From the NCBI RefSeq assembly GCF_001558695.1, contig NZ_LNTU01000037.1:310001-374000 (forward strand): a stretch of 64,000 nt of DNA. Direction: 5' to 3'. The translations under genes and the position numbers were made by a program. Source of the DNA: Paramesorhizobium deserti (GTDB lineage Bacteria > Pseudomonadota > Alphaproteobacteria > Rhizobiales > Rhizobiaceae). This document shows, piece after piece, positions 18,269-25,344 of the stretch (positions are counted from its first letter, which is position 1; the number at the start of each line of letters is the position of its first letter). The notes under the pieces were generated by a model, which was not told the origin of the DNA, ran no database searches, and was given only the letters and a program-made list of their open reading frames with translations.

Positions 18269-19804
18269 CTATTTCCAGGTCATTTCCCAAAAGCGCGGCA
18301 TCTCGTCCGGATAGGCTTTGAAGTTCAGATCGGCGGTCGCGACGTAGTAGACCGGCAGGGAATAGAGCGGCACGGCATAGGCGCGCTCGGCGATAAGCTT
18401 CAGCGCATCGCGATAGGCTGCCTTGCGATCTTCCGGAGAAATGGTCGTATCGCCCTTCTTCAGGAAATCACGGACCTCCGGGTCGCGCGTGATGTCGTCT
18501 TTTTCGAACCCGAAATAGACCGGCGTCGCAGCGGACACATCATTGACCGAAAATGAACCCCAGGTCTGATGCGTCAGCATCACCTTGTTGGAGCGGATCA
18601 GATCACGCATCGCGGCATATTGCAGGAATTGCAGATTGGCGTTGATGCCGACAGCCTTGAGATAGCCGATGATCGCCTCTGTCTGGTTGCGCTCGCGATA
18701 GGCGACCAGATCGAGATCGAGCCCATTTGCAAAACCCGCCTCCGCGAGCAGGGCCTTGGCCTTTTCGGGATCGTATTTGTAGACCGGTGCCCCCTCGTCG
18801 GTGCAACCGAACTGCGCGGGAAAGCAGATCGTGTTGAGAACGCGGGAGCCTGCGCCGACGATCTCCTTGACCATGGTTTCGCGATCGATGGCGTGGATGA
18901 TTGCCTTGCGGACGCGCTCGTCCCTAAGCGCTTCCGACGGCGTCCCATCCTGCGAGTTCATCTGCATGAAGGCGATGCGCATGGTCTCGCCGGAGACCAC
19001 CTGCAGGTTCGTCATCGCCTCAAGCTGCTCGGCCTGATCCTTCGGAACATGCATGATGAAATCGACGCCATCCGACAGAACTTCCGCCATTTGCGTCTGC
19101 CGATCCGGGATGAAGCGGATCACGATCTTTTCGATCGGCCCCTGCTTTTTCGGAGAATCGGCAAAATAATCCGGATTTTTCTCAAGCGTTATGGATTTTC
19201 CGACATCATATTCCGTCACACGGAACGGCCCGGTGCCGACCGGCTTGGCGTTCATGCCCGCCGGGCCGACCTCTTTATAATATTCATCAGGGTGCATGAC
19301 GACCGGCCCGGAGAGATATTCGATAGCCGCGGGGAACACCTCCTTGGAGATCAGGCGGAACTTGTACTTGTCGATCTTTTCCGCCTTCTCGATCCAGGAG
19401 ACGTTCTGCTGCGTCGTTACCGCATTTTCCGGATCGGCAACGAAATTCAGCGTATAGACGGCATCCTCTGCATCGAACTCCTCGCCATTGTGGAATTTGA
19501 TCCCCTGCCGTAGTTCAAACTCGATCGTACGGTCGTCGATCCGCCGCCATGATTGAGCAAGCTGGCCCTTGTACTCGCCGGTATCCGGATCACGGTAGAC
19601 CAGTGTGTCCCAGACATGTTGGCCAATGATGACGCCGATGCGGACATTGTTGAAATATGGATCGACGCTTTCCGGCGCCTGATCATACGCGAAGCGGATA
19701 TCATTATCGGCTTTGCCCGCAAGGGCGACGCCGGTGCCGAACATTGCAAGTGCAATGCATCCGATAGCCGCAACTTTCCCAGGATTGAATTTTCCCATTG
19801 CCAT
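18269..19804 (-). CDS. Periplasmic peptide-binding protein, DppA/OppA type (extracellular family 5)
   Basis: A 511-aa family 5 binding protein. ATG 19804 has AAAGGGA upstream and gives a usable Sec signal (GKVAAIGCIALAMFGTGVALA). The next ATG at 19798 is an alternative, and the frame to 19894 is too long. The early TLVYRDPDTGEYKGQLAQSW and EFELRQGIKFHNGEEFDAEDAV are conserved landmarks. It is the first gene of the operon. Substrates in this family range from peptides to opines, nickel and glutathione, so peptide uptake is only the default guess, supported by the adjacent peptidases. Confidence 0.9.
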   Translation of the reverse strand: MAMGKFNPGKVAAIGCIALAMFGTGVALAGKADNDIRFAYDQAPESVDPYFNNVRIGVIIGQHVWDTLVYRDPDTGEYKGQLAQSWRRIDDRTIEFELRQGIKFHNGEEFDAEDAVYTLNFVADPENAVTTQQNVSWIEKAEKIDKYKFRLISKEVFPAAIEYLSGPVVMHPDEYYKEVGPAGMNAKPVGTGPFRVTEYDVGKSITLEKNPDYFADSPKKQGPIEKIVIRFIPDRQTQMAEVLSDGVDFIMHVPKDQAEQLEAMTNLQVVSGETMRIAFMQMNSQDGTPSEALRDERVRKAIIHAIDRETMVKEIVGAGSRVLNTICFPAQFGCTDEGAPVYKYDPEKAKALLAEAGFANGLDLDLVAYRERNQTEAIIGYLKAVGINANLQFLQYAAMRDLIRSNKVMLTHQTWGSFSVNDVSAATPVYFGFEKDDITRDPEVRDFLKKGDTTISPEDRKAAYRDALKLIAERAYAVPLYSLPVYYVATADLNFKAYPDEMPRFWEMTWK

Positions 19805-19838
19805 TGTTCCCTTTGTTGGTGCGAAGAGCCGCCCAAGC

Positions 19839-19854
19839 TGCACATTTTTGTGCA
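19839..19854 (+). promoter_or_regulatory. Palindrome in the control region of the peptide-transport operon
   Basis: TGCACA (19839-19844) and TGTGCA (19849-19854) are perfect inverted 6-mers around TTTT. They lie 35 nt upstream of the binding-protein start on the minus strand. It could be a regulator site, but no T-N11-A LysR pattern is exact here. Confidence 0.35.
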
Positions 19855-19886
19855 TGTTATATCTGTCGCTGATTATTGAGGCGGGC

Positions 19887-19902
19887 ATTGCCATGCTGCA
19901 AT
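19887..19902 (+). promoter_or_regulatory. LysR-type box between the divergent DppA-like and LysR genes
   Basis: ATTGC (19887-19891) and GCAAT (19898-19902) flank six bases, giving the T-N11-A dyad that LysR regulators bind. It sits 67 nt before the LysR ATG and 83 nt before the divergent operon, a normal position for autoregulation plus activation. Confidence 0.5.
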
Positions 19903-19968
19903 ATCAATGTTTAGAATGATCCATTGCCAATTCAGCAATGCAACAGACTGATCGAGCCCCTTGCCCCT

Positions 19969-20871
19969 ATGTTGCCCAACGCATTGAGATATTTTCTGGA
20001 GGTAGCGCGCACCGGATCGATCAACGGTGCGTCACAACGGCTGCACGTAGCGGGATCAGCCATTAGCCGGCAGATTGCCGCGCTGGAAATGCAATTCGAA
20101 ACGCCGCTGTTCGAGCGCAAACCTCGCGGCATGGTGCTGACGCCGGCGGGCGAGAAACTTGCCGACTATACCCGTCGCGCACTTCTCGATGCCGAAGATG
20201 TGGCAATCGAAATTAAGGGAGAAGCAGAACAGCCGAGAGGAACGATACGTCTGGCCATCAGCGAAGGCCTTGCCAATAGCTTCATGTCGGAAATGATATT
20301 CCTCTATCGCCAGAAATATCCGGAAATACGCTTCGATGTTCATGTGGTGACCCCGCCCAACATCGCGGTGATGGTACGCGAAGGCGAAGTCGATATCGGC
20401 ATCGCCTTCGCCATCGGCGCGGTGACCCCTGTCCACGCGGTGCGGCGCGTTCGCGTGGCGACCGTTGCGTTGATGCATCCATCGCATCCCCTGACCGCGT
20501 ATGACCGGCTGGCGATGCGCGATCTCGCGCCTTATCCCGTCGCGCTTTCGGCACCGGATACAACTCTGCGCAAGGTGGTCGATCTGCGCTGCGCCGCCGA
20601 AGGGGTTTCTCTCCGCGTTGCGATGGTTTCCAGTCACAGTGCCGGCCTGATGCATTTTGCGCGGCTTGGTGGCGGCATCGCTTTCGCTTCGCCCATATCG
20701 GCGCGGACGTGGATCAGCGATGGATTGCTGGTCGCACGTCCCTTCAAGGAAGATAACGCTTTCGACAGGAGCCTGGAAATCCAGACCATGGCGGCTCGCA
20801 GGCTGCCGCCTCTTGTCAATGATTTTTCCCATTTCCTCGCCGAACAAATCGGCGAACGGACGAAGATTTAA
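19969..20871 (+). CDS. LysR-family transcriptional regulator
   Basis: A 300-aa regulator. The winged helix at residues 1-65 reads LRYFLEVARTGSINGASQRLHVAGSAISRQ-type sequence, and a substrate-binding domain follows from about residue 90. ATG 19969 matches the usual LysR N-terminus; an upstream TTG at 19924 would add 15 residues with no clear ribosome site. It is divergent from the peptide-transport operon and lies just upstream of the broken M20 gene, so it probably controls both. Confidence 0.88.
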   Translation: MLPNALRYFLEVARTGSINGASQRLHVAGSAISRQIAALEMQFETPLFERKPRGMVLTPAGEKLADYTRRALLDAEDVAIEIKGEAEQPRGTIRLAISEGLANSFMSEMIFLYRQKYPEIRFDVHVVTPPNIAVMVREGEVDIGIAFAIGAVTPVHAVRRVRVATVALMHPSHPLTAYDRLAMRDLAPYPVALSAPDTTLRKVVDLRCAAEGVSLRVAMVSSHSAGLMHFARLGGGIAFASPISARTWISDGLLVARPFKEDNAFDRSLEIQTMAARRLPPLVNDFSHFLAEQIGERTKI

Positions 20872-20898
20872 ACCCGAAATGAAGGGCGGCAATCTATC

Positions 20899-22055
20899 AT
20901 GCAGGAACAGAGCACGGCGATCTCCACCTGGCTTGCGGAACAGCAGGGATCGATGGTCAAACTCCTTTCGGAACTGGTGAACATCGACTCCGGCTCCTAT
21001 GACAAGGCGGGAGTGGATGCGGTCGGCGCGAGGCTGGCGGGTTTCCTCGCAAAGCAGGGACTTGCCGTGACGACCACGCCAAACGCGCATTTTGGCGACA
21101 TCCTGCGCGCAGCGACGGAAAGTGCGAGGGATGATCGCGGCCGGCATAACATTCTCCTGATGGGCCACCGCGATACGGTCTTTTCAAAAGGCGAAGCCTC
21201 GCGGCGACCTTTCACCGTCGAGGCAGGGCGCGCCTATGCCCAGGCATTGCGGACATGAAGGCCGGTCTCGTCATGAACGCATTCATAATGGCGGCATTCA
21301 ACCGCTTCGCACCAATGGTGCCACTGGTTGCGTTGATGACAGGCGATGAGGAAATCGGATCTGGCACCTCGCGCCCTTTCATCGAGAAAGAGGCGAAGCA
21401 GGCGATCGCCGTTTTCAATTCGGAACCGGGCCGGGCGTCCGGCAATGTCGTCACCGGCCGCAAGGGCGGTTTCACCTATCGGTTCGACATAACAGGCAAG
21501 GCGGCACACTCCGGCGTCAATTTTACCGAAGGCGCCAGCGCCATCAGCGAGCTCGCTCACAAGGTCATCGCGCTGCACGGACTTACACGCGTGGATGACG
21601 GTATTACGCTCAATGTCGGGCTCGTCAAGGGCGGCCAATCGGTCAATACCACCGCGCCCGACGCGAGCGGCGAAGTTGACGTCCGCTTCGTGACCAATGA
21701 GCAGCGTGACGCATTGATCGAGAGCATCGAAGCAATCCTGGGCAGCACGACCACGCCCGGCACCTCGATCAAGGCCGAGCGCAAAAGCGGATTCCTTCCC
21801 TTGGTGCCGACCGCAGAAAGTGACGCGTTGACAGAACAATATCTTTCATCCGCACGAGAAATCGGATTGCTGATATCAGGCGAATTCACCGGCGGTTGCG
21901 CCGATTCGGGATTTACCGCAAGCGTCGGCGCACCGACGATATGCGGCGTCGGCCCGGTGGGTGGCAAAGCACACACATCAGAGGAATATATAGAGGTGCC
22001 GTCGCTTTCCGAACGGGCCCGCGTCATTGCGGCGACAATTCCCAAATTGCTCTGA
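20899..22055 (+). pseudogene. M20 carboxypeptidase (glutamate carboxypeptidase/CPG2-like) with one frameshift
   Basis: Two overlapping frames, 20899-21258 and 21255-22055, are the two parts of one peptidase. The first ends after VEAGRAYAQALRT, and the second carries MKAGLVMNAFIM. In intact relatives this spot reads YG-PGIADMKAG, so a single base is missing near 21238-21243. The break falls in the motif that supplies the bridging Asp ligand. Other hallmarks survive: GHRDTVF, TGDEEIGS and the lid HSGVNFTEGASA. Repaired, the protein would be about 385 aa. It is either a recent pseudogene or a sequencing error. Confidence 0.82.
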
Positions 22056-22461
22056 TCGCTTGGTCACTTCCGAAATCGAATTGCGGCGGCTGATCCGTGG
22101 ACGATGACCTTCGATCATTCCATCACAAATCTCAAGACATTGCACAGGCAGGAGGTGACCACTGGCGCATGGTCGTCGGCTTCTCCGATATCGAATTTCA
22201 CGGAAGCTCTGTCGTTGAAAGCGGCTCGGCAACCGCTTCCCTCGTACGTCGAGCATTCGAGAAGATAGGGATCGACCGTCGGCACATTGTAGCTGATACC
22301 GCCTGCAGGCGCAGACCATCCCAATATTGGAGATAATTGGTGTTCGGTCCGAAGCCGCCAAACGCCAAACGCCAATATGGTCTGTCGCCTCGTCAGGTCT
22401 GCCGCTGATCGTAGATTCGCGTCGCTCCTGGCTATTCAGCAACGCTGCTCCACGTTCCTAC
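22056..22461. other. Non-coding stretch between the M20 pseudogene and the ArsR operon
   Basis: About 400 bases without a gene I can support. Short frames on both strands (for example 22097-22336 plus and 22115-22375 minus) show no recognisable domain, no good ribosome site and no family-like residue pattern. I saw no repeat or RNA gene. It may be remnant coding DNA. Confidence 0.5.
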
Positions 22462-22515
22462 TTGACACATATATATCTCGGCGGTTATTAGTCCAATCAA
22501 TAACTGTCGAGTTAT
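22462..22515 (+). promoter_or_regulatory. Promoter and ArsR-type operator of the ArsR operon
   Basis: TTGACA (22462-22467) and TATTAG (22486-22491), 18 bp apart, resemble a sigma-70 promoter. ATAACT (22500-22505) and AGTTAT (22510-22515) are perfect inverted 6-mers with four bases between, touching the start codon at 22516. This is the usual form and place for a self-repressing ArsR operator. No Shine-Dalgarno sequence is visible, so the mRNA leader may be very short. Confidence 0.55.
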
Positions 22516-22842
22516 ATGATGTCACAGCCCCACGATATTCTTTTCAGTACGCTCGCTGATCCGACGCGACGGGCCATTTTCGAACGGCTTTGTCGTGATG
22601 GAGATCAGACCGTCGGGGCTTTGACAGCCCAGGCGGGGGTCTCACAACCCGCCGTTTCAAAACATTTGGCGGTCCTGAAACGGGCCGGGCTGGTGCGCGA
22701 CCGCCACGAAGGTCGTCAGACGCATTACAGTGCCCAACTCAACGCGCTTGCCCCACTGGTCGACTGGACGAACCAGATGGCCGGATTCTGGCAAAGCCGG
22801 TTCGATGATCTCGAAGATCTGCTTAGAAGGATGGACCAATGA
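22516..22842 (+). CDS. ArsR-family transcriptional repressor
   Basis: A 108-aa winged-helix protein (ALTAQAGVSQPAVSKHLAVLKRAG is the recognition region, about residues 36-59; then a wing with DRHEGRQTHYSA). It lacks the CxC-type metal motif, so it belongs to the metal-free ArsR class that is commonly paired with an SRPBCC protein. The next gene starts inside its stop (ATGA, 4-nt overlap). ATG 22519 is an equally possible start. Confidence 0.88.
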   Translation: MMSQPHDILFSTLADPTRRAIFERLCRDGDQTVGALTAQAGVSQPAVSKHLAVLKRAGLVRDRHEGRQTHYSAQLNALAPLVDWTNQMAGFWQSRFDDLEDLLRRMDQ

Positions 22843-23249
22843 CAGATACCGCAGCCGAAAGGCTCTCCGTCGTCGTCGAACGTGAGATGCCTCATCCACC
22901 GGAGAAGATCTGGCGTGCGCTCACACAACCCCACCTGATCGAGGCGTGGCTCATGAAGAACGACTTCAAGCCAGTCGTGGAGCATCGTTTCAATCTCAGC
23001 GCGGACTGGGGTTCCGTTAACTGTCAAGTCCAAACGGCTGAGCCGAACAAGACGCTGTCCTATACGTGGGACACCAAGGATCTCCGAAGTGTCGTCACGT
23101 GGACGCTCACCCCTACGAGCACCGGGACACGCCTGCGCATGGAGCAGTCAGGCTTCAGGCAGGATCAACAACCTTACTATCAAGGCGCCAAGGTCGGCTG
23201 GCCAAGGTTCTTTGAGGCCCTTGAGCAGGTGTTGGCGCGGCCGGATTGA
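22839..23249 (+). CDS. SRPBCC (AHSA1-like, START fold) protein
   Basis: A 136-aa protein with the AHSA1-family pattern: EREMPHPPEKIWRALTQPHLIEAWLM near the N-terminus, a central TLSYTWDTKDLRSVVTWTL strand pair, and a C-terminal helix (GWPRFFEALEQVL). The fold makes a hydrophobic pocket for lipids or other small ligands. Its 4-nt overlap with the ArsR gene is the common ArsR-SRPBCC arrangement, in which the biochemical role is mostly unknown. Confidence 0.86.
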   Translation: MTDTAAERLSVVVEREMPHPPEKIWRALTQPHLIEAWLMKNDFKPVVEHRFNLSADWGSVNCQVQTAEPNKTLSYTWDTKDLRSVVTWTLTPTSTGTRLRMEQSGFRQDQQPYYQGAKVGWPRFFEALEQVLARPD

Positions 23250-23303
23250 AGCGCGCGGCCCGGTCAAAGAACTGCAGAGCTTGGGAAACTTCAGGGTAAT
23301 CCA

Positions 23304-23519
23304 ATGAATTGGAACAAATGGTTACGGCAAATTCACCGCTGGCTGTCGATTATTTTTACGATGACGGTCATCGCCAACTTCGTTGCGATGGGACTGGGGG
23401 AACCTCCCGCCTGGGTGGTTTACTCGCCGCTGCCCCCTCTCTTTCTGCTGCTGTTCACCGGCCTATATATGTTCGTGCTGCCATATGCCACTGAGTGGCG
23501 CATCAGCAAGGAGGCATGA
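23304..23519 (+). CDS. Small membrane protein of unknown function
   Basis: A 71-aa protein with two hydrophobic stretches, about residues 13-30 (LSIIFTMTVIANFVAMG) and 41-58 (LPPLFLLLFTGLYMFVLP), and a positively charged N-terminus (WNKWLRQIHRW), which suggests the N-terminus is inside. It lies 54 nt after the SRPBCC gene, and its stop overlaps an ATG of the DUF1801 gene, so it is part of the operon. I do not recognise the family. Confidence 0.7.
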   Translation: MNWNKWLRQIHRWLSIIFTMTVIANFVAMGLGEPPAWVVYSPLPPLFLLLFTGLYMFVLPYATEWRISKEA

Positions 23520-23524
23520 GCATA

Positions 23525-23992
23525 ATGGCTGCCAACACGCCCAGAAAACCGGCGAAGGACGAAAAGAAAGCCGGCCAGTCGGCTCCGACAAAGCCGGTTC
23601 TCCTTTCCGGCGGCAACCCCCAGATCGCCAAGGGTGACGGGGACGCGCCCGTGCAGGCCTATATCGCGGCGATGCCCAGCTGGAAAAGCGAGGCCGGGCG
23701 CCGCCTCGACGCGCTTATCGTGCGCACCGTCCCCGACGTGCAGAAGGCCGTCAAATGGAACTCACCCTTCTATGGCATCGAAGGCCAGGGCTGGTTCCTC
23801 AGCTTTCATTGCTTCGCGAAATACATCAAGGTCGCTTTCTTCCGCGGCGCATCGCTTAATCCTGTCCCGCCCGTGGACTCCAAGGACAAGAACACGCGCT
23901 ATTTCCATATCTACGAGAACGAGCAAATCGACGAAGAACAGGTGGCGAATTGGATCAGACAGGCAGCCGCCCTGCCGGGCTGGATCCCGTAG
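23525..23992 (+). CDS. DUF1801 (YdhG-like) domain protein
   Basis: A 155-aa soluble protein with a charged, low-complexity N-terminus rich in Lys, Ala and Pro (residues 2-25) and then a DUF1801 core: SWKSEAGRRLDALIVRTVPDVQKAVKWNSPFYG, then FHCFAKYIKVAFFRG. ATG 23525 lies 10 nt after AGGAGG; ATG 23516 overlaps the previous stop but is too close to the ribosome site. The biochemical function of the family is not established. It is the first of two DUF1801 genes in this operon. Confidence 0.8.
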   Translation: MAANTPRKPAKDEKKAGQSAPTKPVLLSGGNPQIAKGDGDAPVQAYIAAMPSWKSEAGRRLDALIVRTVPDVQKAVKWNSPFYGIEGQGWFLSFHCFAKYIKVAFFRGASLNPVPPVDSKDKNTRYFHIYENEQIDEEQVANWIRQAAALPGWIP

Positions 23993-24093
23993 CGCCGGTA
24001 AAAAAAAGCTTCACAAACAAGCTGCTTTCCGTCTGACTGGCCAAACTAGGCTGAATCGACATTCAGCCTTGAGCACTGGAAAGTGAGAGCATC

Positions 24094-24537
24094 ATGGAAA
24101 AAAGCGGCGTGCACGAAGAAAAATCCCCGTCCCAATTGATCGATGAGAAGATAGGCAAGCTGAACGACTGGCGGGGCGAGATGCTTTTCCGGCTCCGCGC
24201 CTTGATTAGACAAGCCGACCCCGAAGTGATCGAGGAAGTGAAATGGCGAAAGCCGTCGAACCCGTTGGGGGTTGCGGTGTGGGAGCATGCCGGTATCATC
24301 TGCACCGGCGAGACATATAAGGACAAGGTGAAGCTGACCTTCGCCAAGGGGGCCGCGTTGGAGGACCCTTCAAGCCTCTTCAATTCCAGTCTCGACGGCA
24401 ATGTGCGGCGCGCCATCGATTTCCATGAGGGCGACAAGGTCGATAAAGACGCCCTAATGACGCTCATTCATGCCGCCGTGGCACTGAACATGTCGACACG
24501 AGCGACCACACGCCCTGTCTTGAAACCCGCGAAATAG
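24094..24537 (+). CDS. DUF1801 domain protein, second copy
   Basis: A 147-aa protein, clearly a divergent relative of the preceding one: WRGEMLFRLRALIRQADPEVIEEVKWRKPSNPLGVAVWEHAGIIC matches the DUF1801 core. It ends the ArsR operon, 101 nt after the first DUF1801 gene, and is followed at once by two hairpins. The role is unknown; the family is often linked with growth or stress proteins, but I see no catalytic motif. Confidence 0.8.
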   Translation: MEKSGVHEEKSPSQLIDEKIGKLNDWRGEMLFRLRALIRQADPEVIEEVKWRKPSNPLGVAVWEHAGIICTGETYKDKVKLTFAKGAALEDPSSLFNSSLDGNVRRAIDFHEGDKVDKDALMTLIHAAVALNMSTRATTRPVLKPAK

Positions 24538-24593
24538 CCTGTTCTTCGAGAACAGGCTCGAAGGCGATCGCACGCGGATCGCCTTGGCTTTTT
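24538..24593 (+). terminator. Tandem hairpins with T-run: Rho-independent terminator of the ArsR operon
   Basis: CCTGTTCT (24538-24545) pairs with AGAACAGG (24549-24556) directly after the stop codon. A second stem, AAGGCGATC (24561-24569) with GATCGCCTT (24577-24585), is followed by five Ts at 24589-24593. The second hairpin is a textbook terminator. Confidence 0.85.
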
Positions 24594-24797
24594 GCCGCGG
24601 GTACTCTTTTCGGCATCCATCGCGTTTGTCGCGCGGGTGACGATAAGCGGCCGTTCGGCCCAGGGTTCGGGGACGCCAATGATGACGGCCCCGGGCTGGT
24701 GTGGAAGATATTGAGAAAAATATGATTTTTAGACAATCTAAATTTAGAATGTTACGTTGAAAGGAGAATCCTGGAAGCAAATAAGGGGAACCCATAA

Positions 24798-25262
24798 ATG
24801 AGTGCCAAGAAAGCCAACCCGGTCGATGTCCAAGTCGGGTCGCGCATCCGGATACGCCGTCTGATGGTCAGTATGAGCCAGATGCAACTTGCATCTCATC
24901 TGGGGATCACCTTTCAGCAAGTACAGAAATACGAAAGAGGCGTGAACAGGGTCGGCGCGAGCCGTCTCATGGCTATCTCGGACGCACTTGGAGTGCAGCC
25001 GAGCTTCTTCTTCGAAAAGGACGATAGTTCGCTTTTGAGCGGTGCAAATGGCGACCGACCGAGCACCGGACAGGACACCCTCAAGGGTCTGCTGACAACA
25101 GACGGCATTTCTCTCAACAAAGCCTTTGTGAGAATACGGAATCCGGCATTGCGCCGCCATATCCTAGGGCTGGTGAAAGCGATCGCGGAGCGCGAAGAAG
25201 CCGACGTGCCGGCCGGCACCATGATCCACTCCGACAAGGATCCGCTATTGTCCTGGCAATAG
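24798..25262 (+). CDS. XRE-family helix-turn-helix regulator
   Basis: A 154-aa protein with a Cro/CI-type helix-turn-helix at residues 12-68 (VGSRIRIRRLMVSMSQ, then LASHLGITFQQVQKYERGVNRV). The C-terminal half is unrecognised and helical. Rhizobial quorum-sensing or symbiosis regulators of the PraR kind have this size and layout. It starts after an AT-rich promoter region (24715-24760), with GGAGA upstream of the start, and ends 82 nt before the SARP-like regulator. Whether it belongs to the following cluster is uncertain. Confidence 0.82.
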   Translation: MSAKKANPVDVQVGSRIRIRRLMVSMSQMQLASHLGITFQQVQKYERGVNRVGASRLMAISDALGVQPSFFFEKDDSSLLSGANGDRPSTGQDTLKGLLTTDGISLNKAFVRIRNPALRRHILGLVKAIAEREEADVPAGTMIHSDKDPLLSWQ

Positions 25263-25306
25263 TCACGTCTCGATTTTCACGAAGTCATTGATCTCGGGGA
25301 TTCCTT

Positions 25307-25327
25307 TTTTGACGCATCTTGTCAAAA
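25307..25327 (+). promoter_or_regulatory. Inverted repeat before the SARP/CadC-like regulator
   Basis: TTTTGAC (25307-25313) and GTCAAAA (25321-25327) are perfect inverted 7-mers around seven bases, ending 17 nt before the ATG at 25345. Its position suggests an operator or a hairpin overlapping the leader. Two sequences resembling the downstream heptamer (AGTCACG at 25261 and TTTCACG at 25275) lie just upstream. Confidence 0.45.
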
Positions 25328-25344
25328 TGCCCGCAGGAGACCCC

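Noticed and set aside
24464-24795. Minus-strand frames after the second DUF1801 gene
   Set aside because: They overlap the terminator hairpins, have low-complexity content and no ribosome site.
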